Positions 1 to 7,063 of a DNA stretch of 7,720 bases are shown piece by piece (the first letter of the stretch is position 1; every line of letters starts with the position of its first letter). The stretch lies in NCBI GenBank assembly GCA_947447815.1, contig CANFLJ010000086.1, forward strand, positions 1 to 7,720, written 5' to 3'. The translations under genes were made by a program, and so were the position numbers. The notes below the pieces were generated by a model. The model was given only the letters and a program-made list of their open reading frames with translations, ran no database searches and had not been told where the DNA came from. The DNA comes from Chitinophagaceae bacterium (lineage in GTDB: Bacteria; Bacteroidota; Bacteroidia; Chitinophagales; Chitinophagaceae).

Positions 1-1703
1 ACCATTGGAAAAACATTGTTTTCTTTTCCTACCATAATCTCCAGTAGATAAGAACCATCATGATTCAACATAGTGGTAATTGCATCAATCAATTCTTCTC
101 TTTTTGAAATCTTGTTACCTTCTATATAGTATCCCTTTGCTACCTGCACATAATCGGGACTGGTGATGTCTACAAAGGAGTATCGCTTTTCATGAAACAG
201 TTGTTGCCATTGTCTTACCATGCCAAGGAATTCATTATTCAGAATAACAATCTTTACATTAATCTTACTCTGCATAATAGTACCCAGTTCTTGTATAGTC
301 ATCTGAATACCACCATCACCAATTATAGCAATAACAGTTCTATCGGGTGCTCCAAATTTTGCCCCTATTGCTGCGGGTAAAGCAAAGCCCATAGTACCTA
401 AACCACCACTGGTAATATTACTTCTGCTTTTAGAATATTTGGCATAACGACAGGTAATCATCTGATGTTGTCCTACATCTGTTACCAGTATTGCATCTCC
501 TTTAGTTATCTCATTAATGGTCTTGATTACTTCACCCATGCTCAACTTTTCAGTAGTAGGATTCAGCTCATCATTAATAACTACTTCTACTTCTTTGGCT
601 TCGAGCTTTCTAAATTCATTCAACCATTCAGTATGCTGTTTTTCTTCTATTAGCTTAGTTAGTAAAGGCAGGGTCTCTTTACAATCTCCCCATATAGAAA
701 TTTCAGTCTTCACATTCTTATCTATCTCTGAAGGATCAATGTCGAGATGTATAATTTTTGCTTGCTTAGCATACTTATCTAATCTACCAGTAACTCTATC
801 ATCAAAACGCATTCCAATAGCAATCAACACGTCGCAATCATTGGTAAATACATTAGGGGCATAATTACCATGCATACCCAGCATACCCACCGCCAGAGGA
901 TGATCAGTAGGAATTGCACTCATACCCAGGATAGTCCATGCAGCCGGGAATCCGCCCTTTTCTATAAAGCCTTTAAACTCATTTTCTGCGCTACCCAGTA
1001 TTACACCCTGACCAAAAATCACAAATGGTTTCTTAGCTGCATTTATCAGAGCAGCAGCTTCTACTATAGGTTCTTTTCTAATGATTGGCTTTGGTCTATA
1101 GCTTCTAATATGATCGCACTTGGTATAGCCTTCGTAATCAAATTTCTGAAGCTGTGCATTCTTGGTAATATCAATTAACACTGGACCAGGTCTACCCGTC
1201 TTTGCTATATAAAATGCTTTAGCAAGTACAGAAGGGATTTCTGAAGGATCGGTTATCTGATAATTCCATTTGGTAACAGGCGTTGTAATGTTGATGATGT
1301 CTGTTTCCTGAAATGCATCAGAACCTAACAGATGCGCAAATACCTGACCAGTAATACATACCAATGGAGTGCTATCAATCATTGCATCGGCCAGACCAGT
1401 AACTAAATTAGTAGCACCCGGACCGCTAGTAGCAAATACAATACCCACTTCGCCACTGCTGCGGGCAAATCCCTGTGCAGCATGAATAGCACCTTGTTCA
1501 TGGCGTACAAGAATATGTTTCAGACGATCATTGTAATCATATAAAGCATCATAGATTGGCATAATAGCACCACCAGGATATCCAAAAATAGTTTTGACAT
1601 CCTCTGTTATCAAAGCCTTTAATACGGCTTCGCTGCCAGTAATATTAATAGTAGCCTTCGACGCTGCTGCTGCTTTATCTTCGGTTGCTTCTGTGGTAAT
1701 CAT
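1..1703 (-). CDS. ilvB: Acetolactate synthase large subunit (partial, 3' end cut off by the window edge)
   Basis: Acetohydroxyacid synthase catalytic subunit: thiamine diphosphate-dependent condensation of two pyruvates, or of pyruvate and 2-ketobutyrate, the first common step of valine, leucine and isoleucine synthesis in the cytoplasm. My minus-strand translation is open for 567 codons from ATG (1703-1701) and is still open at base 1. Visible motifs are GYPGGA (41-46), the catalytic Glu69 in RHEQGA, GSDAFQE (127-133), the FAD-region motif RFDDRVTG (299-306), GQHQM (411-415), the cofactor motif GDGG...NN (462-490) and MVRQWQ (495-500). Family proteins usually have about 560-590 residues and end shortly after the NVFPM seen at 563-567, so only about 10-20 residues are missing. 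The gene follows ilvD after 69 bases. Its small regulatory partner IlvN is not visible and may lie further left. No clear ribosome binding site precedes the start, as is common in Bacteroidota. Confidence 0.97.
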   Translation of the reverse strand, partial: MITTEATEDKAAAASKATINITGSEAVLKALITEDVKTIFGYPGGAIMPIYDALYDYNDRLKHILVRHEQGAIHAAQGFARSSGEVGIVFATSGPGATNLVTGLADAMIDSTPLVCITGQVFAHLLGSDAFQETDIINITTPVTKWNYQITDPSEIPSVLAKAFYIAKTGRPGPVLIDITKNAQLQKFDYEGYTKCDHIRSYRPKPIIRKEPIVEAAALINAAKKPFVIFGQGVILGSAENEFKGFIEKGGFPAAWTILGMSAIPTDHPLAVGMLGMHGNYAPNVFTNDCDVLIAIGMRFDDRVTGRLDKYAKQAKIIHLDIDPSEIDKNVKTEISIWGDCKETLPLLTKLIEEKQHTEWLNEFRKLEAKEVEVVINDELNPTTEKLSMGEVIKTINEITKGDAILVTDVGQHQMITCRYAKYSKSRSNITSGGLGTMGFALPAAIGAKFGAPDRTVIAIIGDGGIQMTIQELGTIMQSKINVKIVILNNEFLGMVRQWQQLFHEKRYSFVDITSPDYVQVAKGYYIEGNKISKREELIDAITTMLNHDGSYLLEIMVGKENNVFPM

Positions 1704-1716
1704 TTGCTCAATTTTA

Positions 1717-1746
1717 ATTATCCAGCCAATATATTGTTGCTGTCAA
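1717..1746 (-). promoter_or_regulatory. Possible internal promoter upstream of ilvB
   Basis: On the minus strand, a perfect TTGACA (1746-1741) is followed after 18 bases by GATAAT (1722-1717), a good match to the classical sigma-70 pattern. The TGTCA part of an inverted repeat (TGTCA, six bases, TGACA) overlaps the upstream element. Two points argue against it. The expected transcript start would leave only about 6 bases before the ilvB ATG, and Bacteroidota sigma factors usually prefer TTTG/TAnnTTTG elements. It may be a chance match in AT-rich DNA. Confidence 0.2.
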
Positions 1747-1772
1747 ATGAATGACAATTATTATTTTAGATT

Positions 1773-3455
1773 TTATTCGTCGGTTACACAACCTTCTGCG
1801 GCTGTTTTCACCAGTTTGGCATACTTATACAATACACCACTTGTTGCTTTCAAAGCGGGTTGCTGCCACTTAGATTTTCTTTCTTTGATAATCTCTTCAC
1901 TTACTTTAAGATTGAGGGTATTATTTACCGCATCAATCTCAATTATATCATTGTCTTCTACCAGTCCTATCAATCCTCCATCAAATGCTTCCGGCGTAAT
2001 ATGTCCTACTACAAAACCATGTGTACCGCCACTAAATCTTCCATCGGTTATCAGTGCTACACTTTTACCAAGACCAGCACCAATTATAGCACCAGTTGGT
2101 TTCAGCATCTCTGGCATACCCGGAGCGCCACGTGGACCTATATATCTTATTACTACTACATCGCCAGCATGTACTTTGCCTGACTGTATGCCTGCAATCA
2201 AATCTTTTTCTCCATCAAATACTCTGGCTGTCCCTTCGAATTTCTCTCCTTCTTTTCCGCTGATCTTAGCTACGCTTCCCCCTTCGGCAAGATTACCATA
2301 AAGTACCTGTAAATGACCAGTAACTTTTAATGGGTTTTCTAATGGATGAACAATCTGTTGTTTTTCAAAATCCAGATCTGGTGCATACGCTAAATTCTCT
2401 GCTACTGTCTTTCCTGTAACAGTCAGACATTCGCCATGTAGCATTCCTTTGCTCAATAAATATTTCATCACCGCAGGTACACCACCTACCTTATGTAAAT
2501 CTTCCATCAGGTATTTACCCGATGGTTTAAAATCTGATAGCACGGGAACTCTATCACTTATAGCCTGAAAGTCATCTTGAGTCAATGGTACACCTACACT
2601 CTTAGCCATCGCTATTAAATGAAGTACAGCATTAGTACTTCCACCTAATACCATCACCACGGTAATTGCATTTTCAAATGCTTTACGGGTCATGATATCT
2701 TTTGGCTTAATATCTTTTTCCAGCAAAATTTTAATTGCCTTTCCTATTGCATCACATTCAGCTTGTTTTTCTTTGCTCAATGCAGGGTTAGAAGAAGAAA
2801 AAGGCAAACTCATTCCCAATGCTTCTATTGCACTAGCCATAGTATTGGCAGTATACATACCTCCACAGGCACCTGCACCCGGACAGCTATGTTTTACGAT
2901 GCCTTTAAAATCCGCTTCACTTAAGTTGCCTGCAATCTTCTGACCAAGGGCTTCAAAAGCAGATACTATGTTTAAATCCTGCCCTTGATAATGTCCTGGA
3001 GCAATAGTTCCTCCATAAAGCATTATAGATGGTCTGTTCAAACGGCCCATAGCAATTATAGCACCAGGCATATTCTTATCACAACCCGGTACTGTAACCA
3101 ATGCATCATAATATTGTGCACCGGCATTTGTTTCTATACTGTCGGCAATTACGTCTCTACTCACCAGACTATAACGCATACCATCGGTACCCATACTAAT
3201 ACCATCACTTACCCCAATGGTATAGAAACGAAGCCCCATCAATTCCGACTCCTTATTGATACTTTCTTTAACCGAAGTAGCTAAATCATTCAGGTGCATG
3301 TTACAAGGATTTCCATCCCATCCCATACTCACTACACCAACCTGTGCTTTATTAAAATCCTCTTCCTTAAAGCCAATAGCATAGTACATAGCCTGAGCTG
3401 CAGGTTGCGTTTCGTCCTGTGTAAGTGTTCTTGAATGTTTATTTAATTCCGACAT
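1773..3455 (-). CDS. ilvD: Dihydroxy-acid dehydratase
   Basis: Converts 2,3-dihydroxy-isovalerate and 2,3-dihydroxy-3-methylvalerate to the keto acids that precede valine and isoleucine; a cytoplasmic Fe-S enzyme of the IlvD/Edd family. The 560-residue protein appears complete. Three candidate cluster cysteines are in the expected places: Cys51 (GNPCNMH), Cys125 (PGCDKNMPG) and Cys197 (SCPGAGACGGMYTANTM, 190-206). Asp126 and Lys127, next to Cys125, fit the magnesium site and the carboxylated lysine of the family. GGSTNAVLHL (271-280) and DGRFSGGTHG (471-480) are also present, the latter holding Ser475, the proposed catalytic base. The length is closer to the shorter, often [2Fe-2S], subfamily than to the longer E. 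coli enzyme (about 616 residues), but cluster type cannot be read from sequence. The start ATG is the first in frame; no Shine-Dalgarno is visible. It lies 58 bases after the DinB-like gene. Confidence 0.98.
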   Translation of the reverse strand: MSELNKHSRTLTQDETQPAAQAMYYAIGFKEEDFNKAQVGVVSMGWDGNPCNMHLNDLATSVKESINKESELMGLRFYTIGVSDGISMGTDGMRYSLVSRDVIADSIETNAGAQYYDALVTVPGCDKNMPGAIIAMGRLNRPSIMLYGGTIAPGHYQGQDLNIVSAFEALGQKIAGNLSEADFKGIVKHSCPGAGACGGMYTANTMASAIEALGMSLPFSSSNPALSKEKQAECDAIGKAIKILLEKDIKPKDIMTRKAFENAITVVMVLGGSTNAVLHLIAMAKSVGVPLTQDDFQAISDRVPVLSDFKPSGKYLMEDLHKVGGVPAVMKYLLSKGMLHGECLTVTGKTVAENLAYAPDLDFEKQQIVHPLENPLKVTGHLQVLYGNLAEGGSVAKISGKEGEKFEGTARVFDGEKDLIAGIQSGKVHAGDVVVIRYIGPRGAPGMPEMLKPTGAIIGAGLGKSVALITDGRFSGGTHGFVVGHITPEAFDGGLIGLVEDNDIIEIDAVNNTLNLKVSEEIIKERKSKWQQPALKATSGVLYKYAKLVKTAAEGCVTDE

Positions 3456-3513
3456 GATAGTTTTATAATGAGTTTACTTTTTATGTTTTTTACTTATCCT
3501 TTCTGCAACAAAA

Positions 3514-4002
3514 TCAGACAACCAGTTTCTTAATTGCCATTGCGTAACCAAGATGTAAGCCATGATGCATTGTTACATATTCCAATGCAACATCTACACT
3601 ACTAATGGCAAAACCAAAGCTGGTAGAATAGGACTGAAAGTTATTAAACACACCAGCTGAATAATCTTCTTTAAACTTTTCCAGCATCCATTCAGATTGC
3701 TCTTTTATTTCAAGATATTGTTCTAAACTGACATGTGTTTCTGGCTTAGTTCCAATCTTGTAACTGTTTACAAAATTTTCATCAAGCCTTGCAGGTATCC
3801 CAGCCCTACTATAGCATAGCGCCTGAAAAGAAGCCAGTATGTGAGCGAAATTCCAGATAAGATTATTATTATAACCAGTAGGAACCTTATTAAATTGTTC
3901 TTCCGATACACTGTCCAGCACCTTTACCAGATTCTGTTGCGTAAGCTGTATAACTGCAATTTGTGTTTCCATTTCAAAATTAGTTTTTGTACTAGTATTC
4001 AT
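3514..4002 (-). CDS. DinB-like (DinB_2/YfiT superfamily) putative metalloprotein
   Basis: A small helical protein, 162 residues from the ATG at 4002-4000. It resembles the DinB-like four-helix-bundle superfamily, whose members bind a metal through three histidines; some are thiol S-transferases and many have no known role. Candidate ligands, counted from the ATG, are His54 in WNFAHIL and His146 and His150 in MHHGLHLGYA, giving the late HxxxH pair typical of the fold; His147 is adjacent. The N-terminal stretch ELTQ-like QLTQQNLVKVLD looks like the usual first helix. The frame extends upstream to a TTG at 4008, but the ATG is preferred. A second ATG at 3972 (MET-QIAV) is also plausible and matches where homologues often begin. 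The gene sits between leuA and ilvD on the same strand, so it is probably co-transcribed with amino acid genes, yet no branched-chain pathway step needs it. Its substrate is unknown. Confidence 0.8.
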   Translation of the reverse strand: MNTSTKTNFEMETQIAVIQLTQQNLVKVLDSVSEEQFNKVPTGYNNNLIWNFAHILASFQALCYSRAGIPARLDENFVNSYKIGTKPETHVSLEQYLEIKEQSEWMLEKFKEDYSAGVFNNFQSYSTSFGFAISSVDVALEYVTMHHGLHLGYAMAIKKLVV

Positions 4003-4036
4003 TAGCAAATCAGCACATTATCAAATTAGCTAATTA
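3998..4036 (-). repeat. Octamer-period array, copy 2, overlapping the start of the DinB-like gene
   Basis: On the minus strand the units are TAATTAGC, TAATTTGA, TAATGTGC, TGATTTGC and a final TAATGAA: four 8-base units plus seven bases, 39 in all. The last partial unit contains the ATG start codon (4002-4000) of the DinB-like gene. It differs from the array at 4056-4094 at only 5 of 39 positions and is separated from it by 19 unrelated bases. Confidence 0.85.
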
Positions 4037-4055
4037 CCCTGTATTCCTCATTGCC

Positions 4056-4094
4056 TTCATTAGCACATCAGCTAATTAGCACATTAGCTAATTA
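4056..4094 (-). repeat. Octamer-period array, copy 1, starting on the leuA stop codon
   Basis: On the minus strand the units are TAATTAGC, TAATGTGC, TAATTAGC, TGATGTGC and TAATGAA, again 39 bases. The first TAA is the leuA stop codon (4094-4092). The array includes the perfect palindrome GCTAATTAGC. Because the period is 8, TAA and TGA triplets fall in every reading frame of this strand, and TAG recurs on the other strand, so the array cannot be translated through. Confidence 0.85.
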
Positions 4095-5273
4095 TTGCGG
4101 TGTTACTTCACTCTCAAAAGCATTTGCCAGCATAATCAGATCATCATCCATCACCTCTTTCTTTTCATCAGCAACTATCAGAAAATGATCATACAATACA
4201 TCAACATCATTTCTGGTAAACTTAAATCCTAAGTTGTGCAATCTGAAAGCCAGCGCACTACGACCACTTCTTGCAGTCAGAACAATTTTAGAAGTATCAG
4301 CACCAACATCATGTGGATCGATAATTTCATAAGTAATAGCATTCTTCAAAAATCCATCCTGATGTATACCAGAAGAGTGAGAGAATGCATTGGCGCCTAC
4401 TATCGCCTTATTAGGCTGAACAGGCATACGCATAATTTCACTCACCTTATGACTGATAGGATTCAGCATTTTGGATTTAATGCTCGTATGTAATCCGAGA
4501 TCAGCATGGTGTTGTTTCAGAATCATAGCAACTTCTTCCAGAGAAGTATTACCGGCTCTTTCTCCCAGTCCATTAATGGTACATTCTATTTGTCTTGCTC
4601 CTCTTATCACCCCTTCAATAGAGTTTGCGGTAGCCAGACCAAGATCATTATGACAATGGCAGGATAAGATTGCTTTATCAATATTGGGTACATTATTCAT
4701 CAGGTAACTAATGATAGCCCCATATTGCGAAGGCAGACAATACCCAGTTGTATCTGGAATGTTTACTACCGTAGCACCAGCAGCAATAACTGTTTCTACC
4801 AGGCGTGCCAGAAACTCCAGGTTTGCCCTTCCAGCATCTTCACAGAAGAATTCTACATCTCCTACCAGATTCCTTGCAAACTTGGTTGCAGAAGCAGCTC
4901 TTTCCAGTATGTTCTCTCTGGTAGTATTAAATTTATTGATGATATGGATGTCCGAAGACCCTATTCCGGTATGAATTCTGGGGTGCTTTGCAGGCTTCAA
5001 TGCTGCCGCAGCTACCTCAATATCTTTGTTTACCGATCGGGTAAGTCCACATACCGAAGCATGCTTAATCATCTTGGATATTTCATGAACCGATTCAAAA
5101 TCTCCAGGGGAGGAAATAGGGAATCCAGCTTCTATAATATCTACTCCAAGTTCTTCTAACAATGCCGCTAGCTCAAGCTTTTCTTTTGTATTTAGCTTAC
5201 AGCCCGGTACTTGTTCTCCATCACGGAGTGTTGTGTCGAAAATATAAATCTTGTTATCACTCATGGCGTTCAT
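4092..5273 (-). CDS. leuA: 2-isopropylmalate synthase, short form without the C-terminal regulatory domain
   Basis: Condenses 2-ketoisovalerate with acetyl-CoA, the committed step to leucine. The 393-residue protein has the HMGL-like TIM-barrel signatures: DTTLRDGEQ (13-21, with Arg17 and metal ligand Asp13), IPDTTGY (172-178), SCHCHND (204-210, metal ligands His206 and His208) and GLGERAGNTSLEE (235-247, metal ligand Asn242). The linker motif HSSGIHQDG (299-307 region) follows. It ends where the catalytic and linker parts end; the allosteric LeuA dimer domain that takes E. coli LeuA to about 523 residues is absent. I know similar short forms from Bacteroidota, so this looks like a natural variant and not a recent truncation. 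Homocitrate or citramalate synthase activity cannot be fully excluded, but the neighbours favour LeuA. ATG at 5273 is given; Met4 (5264), giving MSDNKIYIFDTT, fits homologue starts equally well or better. It is the first gene of the visible operon. Confidence 0.93.
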   Translation of the reverse strand: MNAMSDNKIYIFDTTLRDGEQVPGCKLNTKEKLELAALLEELGVDIIEAGFPISSPGDFESVHEISKMIKHASVCGLTRSVNKDIEVAAAALKPAKHPRIHTGIGSSDIHIINKFNTTRENILERAASATKFARNLVGDVEFFCEDAGRANLEFLARLVETVIAAGATVVNIPDTTGYCLPSQYGAIISYLMNNVPNIDKAILSCHCHNDLGLATANSIEGVIRGARQIECTINGLGERAGNTSLEEVAMILKQHHADLGLHTSIKSKMLNPISHKVSEIMRMPVQPNKAIVGANAFSHSSGIHQDGFLKNAITYEIIDPHDVGADTSKIVLTARSGRSALAFRLHNLGFKFTRNDVDVLYDHFLIVADEKKEVMDDDLIMLANAFESEVTPQ

Positions 5274-5312
5274 TTAGCAATGTTTGTAATCTATTAACTC
5301 AACGCAAGTTAT

Positions 5313-5354
5313 AGCCAAACATTATTTATAGAGCGGAGATAAAAGTATTTGGCT
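5313..5354. promoter_or_regulatory. Dyad and putative promoter zone between leuA and the divergent helical gene
   Basis: The 186-base gap 5274-5459 must carry promoters for both directions. It holds an inverted repeat AGCCAAA (5313-5319) and TTTGGCT (5348-5354) with 28 bases between the arms. On the minus strand the left arm overlaps AATGTTTG (5323-5316), one base off the Bacteroidota -7 element TAnnTTTG, with TTTT 17 bases upstream (5344-5341). That would give leuA a leader of about 36 bases. No comparably good promoter is seen for the rightward gene. A second short inverted repeat, TTTGTT/AACAAA, lies at 5359-5375. The dyad could be an operator for a shared regulator, but this is inference. 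Confidence 0.35.
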
Positions 5355-5459
5355 TTACTTTGTTGTGGAAACAAATTAAAGGTTTTTTTACGGTAAGTAA
5401 AAATATTTCGGATAATTAAAAGTCAATAACAGTAAGGATTAGAACCAGATTTTATTACG

Positions 5460-7004
5460 ATGCCTAACAAAAATACAGACAGTCTATTTCAACTGATAAA
5501 GTCGCTTAGTAAGGGCGAAAAACGCAATTTTAAGCTTTATGTCTCCCGAAATTCAGGTTCCGAGAACCTAAAAATTGTTCAATTGTTCGATGCTTTGGAT
5601 AAAATGAGCGACTACGATGAGCAGCAATTGTTGTTGAAAAACAAGGACTTAAAGAAGCAACAGCTATCCAATAGTAAGGCCTATCTATTCCGTCAGATAC
5701 TTATTAGCCTACGCCTAATTCAGCACAATAGCAGTATTGATATTTCCCTGCACGAGCAGCTCGATTTTGCCAGAATTCTCTATAGTAAGGGGCTGTATAT
5801 TCAGAGTCTTAAAATTCTGGATAAAGTAAAAGAAACTGCCCGAAACAATAATCAACTGATTCTGCAACTGAAGGCCAATTTCTTCGAAAAACAGATTGAG
5901 AGCCTTCATATTACCCGAAGTATCGACGATAGAGCCGAACAATTAAGCAAAGAATCCAATCAGTTGAACCATCATTTGTTTTTAGTTACCAAACTATCCA
6001 ATCTGGCACTGGAACTATATAGCTGGTACATCAAACATGGTCATGTAAAGGATCAGAACGAAGTGCATGCGTTAAAACTATTCTTCGATACCAACTTGCC
6101 CGACTATACTCCTGAGGACCTTTCTTTTTACGAAAAGCTATACTTATACCAGGCATATTGCTGGTATGGATTCATCATGCAGGACCTGCTTTCTTATTAT
6201 CGCTATACCCAGAAATGGGTGATGCTTTTCGAGGACAATCCAGCTATGAAGCTGGTAGAAACCAGTCAGTATATCCGGGGAATGCACAACCTACTTAGTG
6301 CCAATTTTAATCTGTCCAACTACAGTACCTTTAATGAGTACCTACAAAAGTTTGAGGAATTTGCCAGTTCCGAAACAGGCAACCTCAACAATAATGCGCA
6401 GATTCAGACCTTCGTTTATTTACACATAGCCAAACTAAACAAGCATTTTCTGGAAGGAAGTTTTCAGGAAGGACTCTTATTAGTTCCCTTTATCGAGGAG
6501 AAACTAGAGGAGTATGCTCTTCAGCTCGATCGTCATCGGGTATTGGTATTCTATTACAAGATTGCCTGCCTCTATTTTGGCAATGGCGATTATGGTACTT
6601 CTATTCAATACCTCAATAGGATTATCAATCTCAAGGCCGATCTACGTGCCGATCTGCAATGTTATGCCAGACTACTTCATCTGATAGCTCATTTTGAACT
6701 GGGCAATTACGATATCCTAGAGCACCTAATCAAATCGGTGTATCGTTTCATGGCAAACATGAAGAATCTTACTTCGGTAGAAGAAGAAATATTTAAGTTT
6801 ATACGCAAGTCATTCTCCTTATCCAGAACTAAGATTATACCCGCATTCCAGTCCTTAAAAGAACGGTTGGAGAAGTTGCAGAGCAATCCAATGCAAACCC
6901 GTTCCTTTATGTATCTCGATATCTTATCCTGGCTCGAGAGCAAGATAGATGGCAAGTCCATGCAGCAGATAAGGAATGAAAAGTACGAAAAGAAGAAAGG
7001 GTAA
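5460..7004 (+). CDS. Helical TPR-like protein of unknown function
   Basis: A 514-residue soluble protein, almost wholly helical by eye, with no signal peptide or membrane segment, so probably cytoplasmic. The N-terminus has a charged segment, LFQLIKSLSKGEKRNFKLY (9-27), which I recall as a hallmark of a family of uncharacterised Bacteroidota proteins; this is memory, not a search. TPR-like helix pairs are visible near 100-130 (ARILYSKGLYIQSLKILDK), 361-395 (YKIACLYFGNGDYGTSIQYL) and 398-430 (LIAHFELGNYDILEHLI). The C-terminus is basic, ending KYEKKKG. No catalytic motif is recognised. TPR folds generally bind other proteins, so a scaffold role is possible. It is transcribed away from leuA and appears monocistronic: the next genes run the other way. 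The ATG at 5460 is the first in frame and has no Shine-Dalgarno close by. Confidence 0.85.
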   Translation: MPNKNTDSLFQLIKSLSKGEKRNFKLYVSRNSGSENLKIVQLFDALDKMSDYDEQQLLLKNKDLKKQQLSNSKAYLFRQILISLRLIQHNSSIDISLHEQLDFARILYSKGLYIQSLKILDKVKETARNNNQLILQLKANFFEKQIESLHITRSIDDRAEQLSKESNQLNHHLFLVTKLSNLALELYSWYIKHGHVKDQNEVHALKLFFDTNLPDYTPEDLSFYEKLYLYQAYCWYGFIMQDLLSYYRYTQKWVMLFEDNPAMKLVETSQYIRGMHNLLSANFNLSNYSTFNEYLQKFEEFASSETGNLNNNAQIQTFVYLHIAKLNKHFLEGSFQEGLLLVPFIEEKLEEYALQLDRHRVLVFYYKIACLYFGNGDYGTSIQYLNRIINLKADLRADLQCYARLLHLIAHFELGNYDILEHLIKSVYRFMANMKNLTSVEEEIFKFIRKSFSLSRTKIIPAFQSLKERLEKLQSNPMQTRSFMYLDILSWLESKIDGKSMQQIRNEKYEKKKG

Positions 7005-7008
7005 AATG

Positions 7009-7047
7009 CAATGTGATGATTAGCTAATGTGATAATATGCTAACGAA
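7009..7047 (+). repeat. Octamer-period array, copy 3, downstream of the helical gene
   Basis: On the plus strand the units are CAATGTGA, TGATTAGC, TAATGTGA, TAATATGC and TAACGAA: four octamers plus seven bases, the same 39-base form as the two arrays near leuA but more diverged (about 26 of 39 identical to copy 1). It begins five bases after the TAA stop codon at 7002-7004, and its orientation relative to the upstream gene is the same as for leuA. TAAAATGC at 7002-7009 could be a further degenerate unit starting on the stop codon. Confidence 0.7.
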
Positions 7048-7063
7048 TACAAATTAATCTTAC

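Noticed and set aside
1594..2301. Open frame of 235 codons on the plus strand opposite ilvD and the ilvB start
   Set aside because: It is antisense to the conserved ilvD frame, its sequence is a low-complexity Ser/Leu/Pro mix, and it spans the ilvB-ilvD gap; this is what the complement of a coding frame produces.
4006..4008. TTG start codon for the DinB-like gene
   Set aside because: It adds only two residues ahead of a good ATG at 4002 and lies inside the octamer array, where TTGC triplets are part of the repeat.
3998..4094. CRISPR-like array
   Set aside because: Units are 8 bases, contiguous and without unique spacers, and no cas genes are nearby; it is a simple tandem pattern.
4725..5159. 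Open frame of 144 codons on the plus strand opposite leuA
   Set aside because: It lies fully within leuA, which has clear catalytic motifs; the antisense product is Ser/Tyr/Cys-rich with no recognisable fold.
5274..5400. Leader-peptide attenuator or T-box ahead of leuA
   Set aside because: The only short ATG frame on the minus strand has seven codons with a single leucine, and no terminator hairpin with a T-run or T-box-like sequence is visible.
5715..5942. Minus-strand 75-codon frame inside the helical gene
   Set aside because: It is fully contained in and antisense to the 514-codon gene and has no recognisable features.
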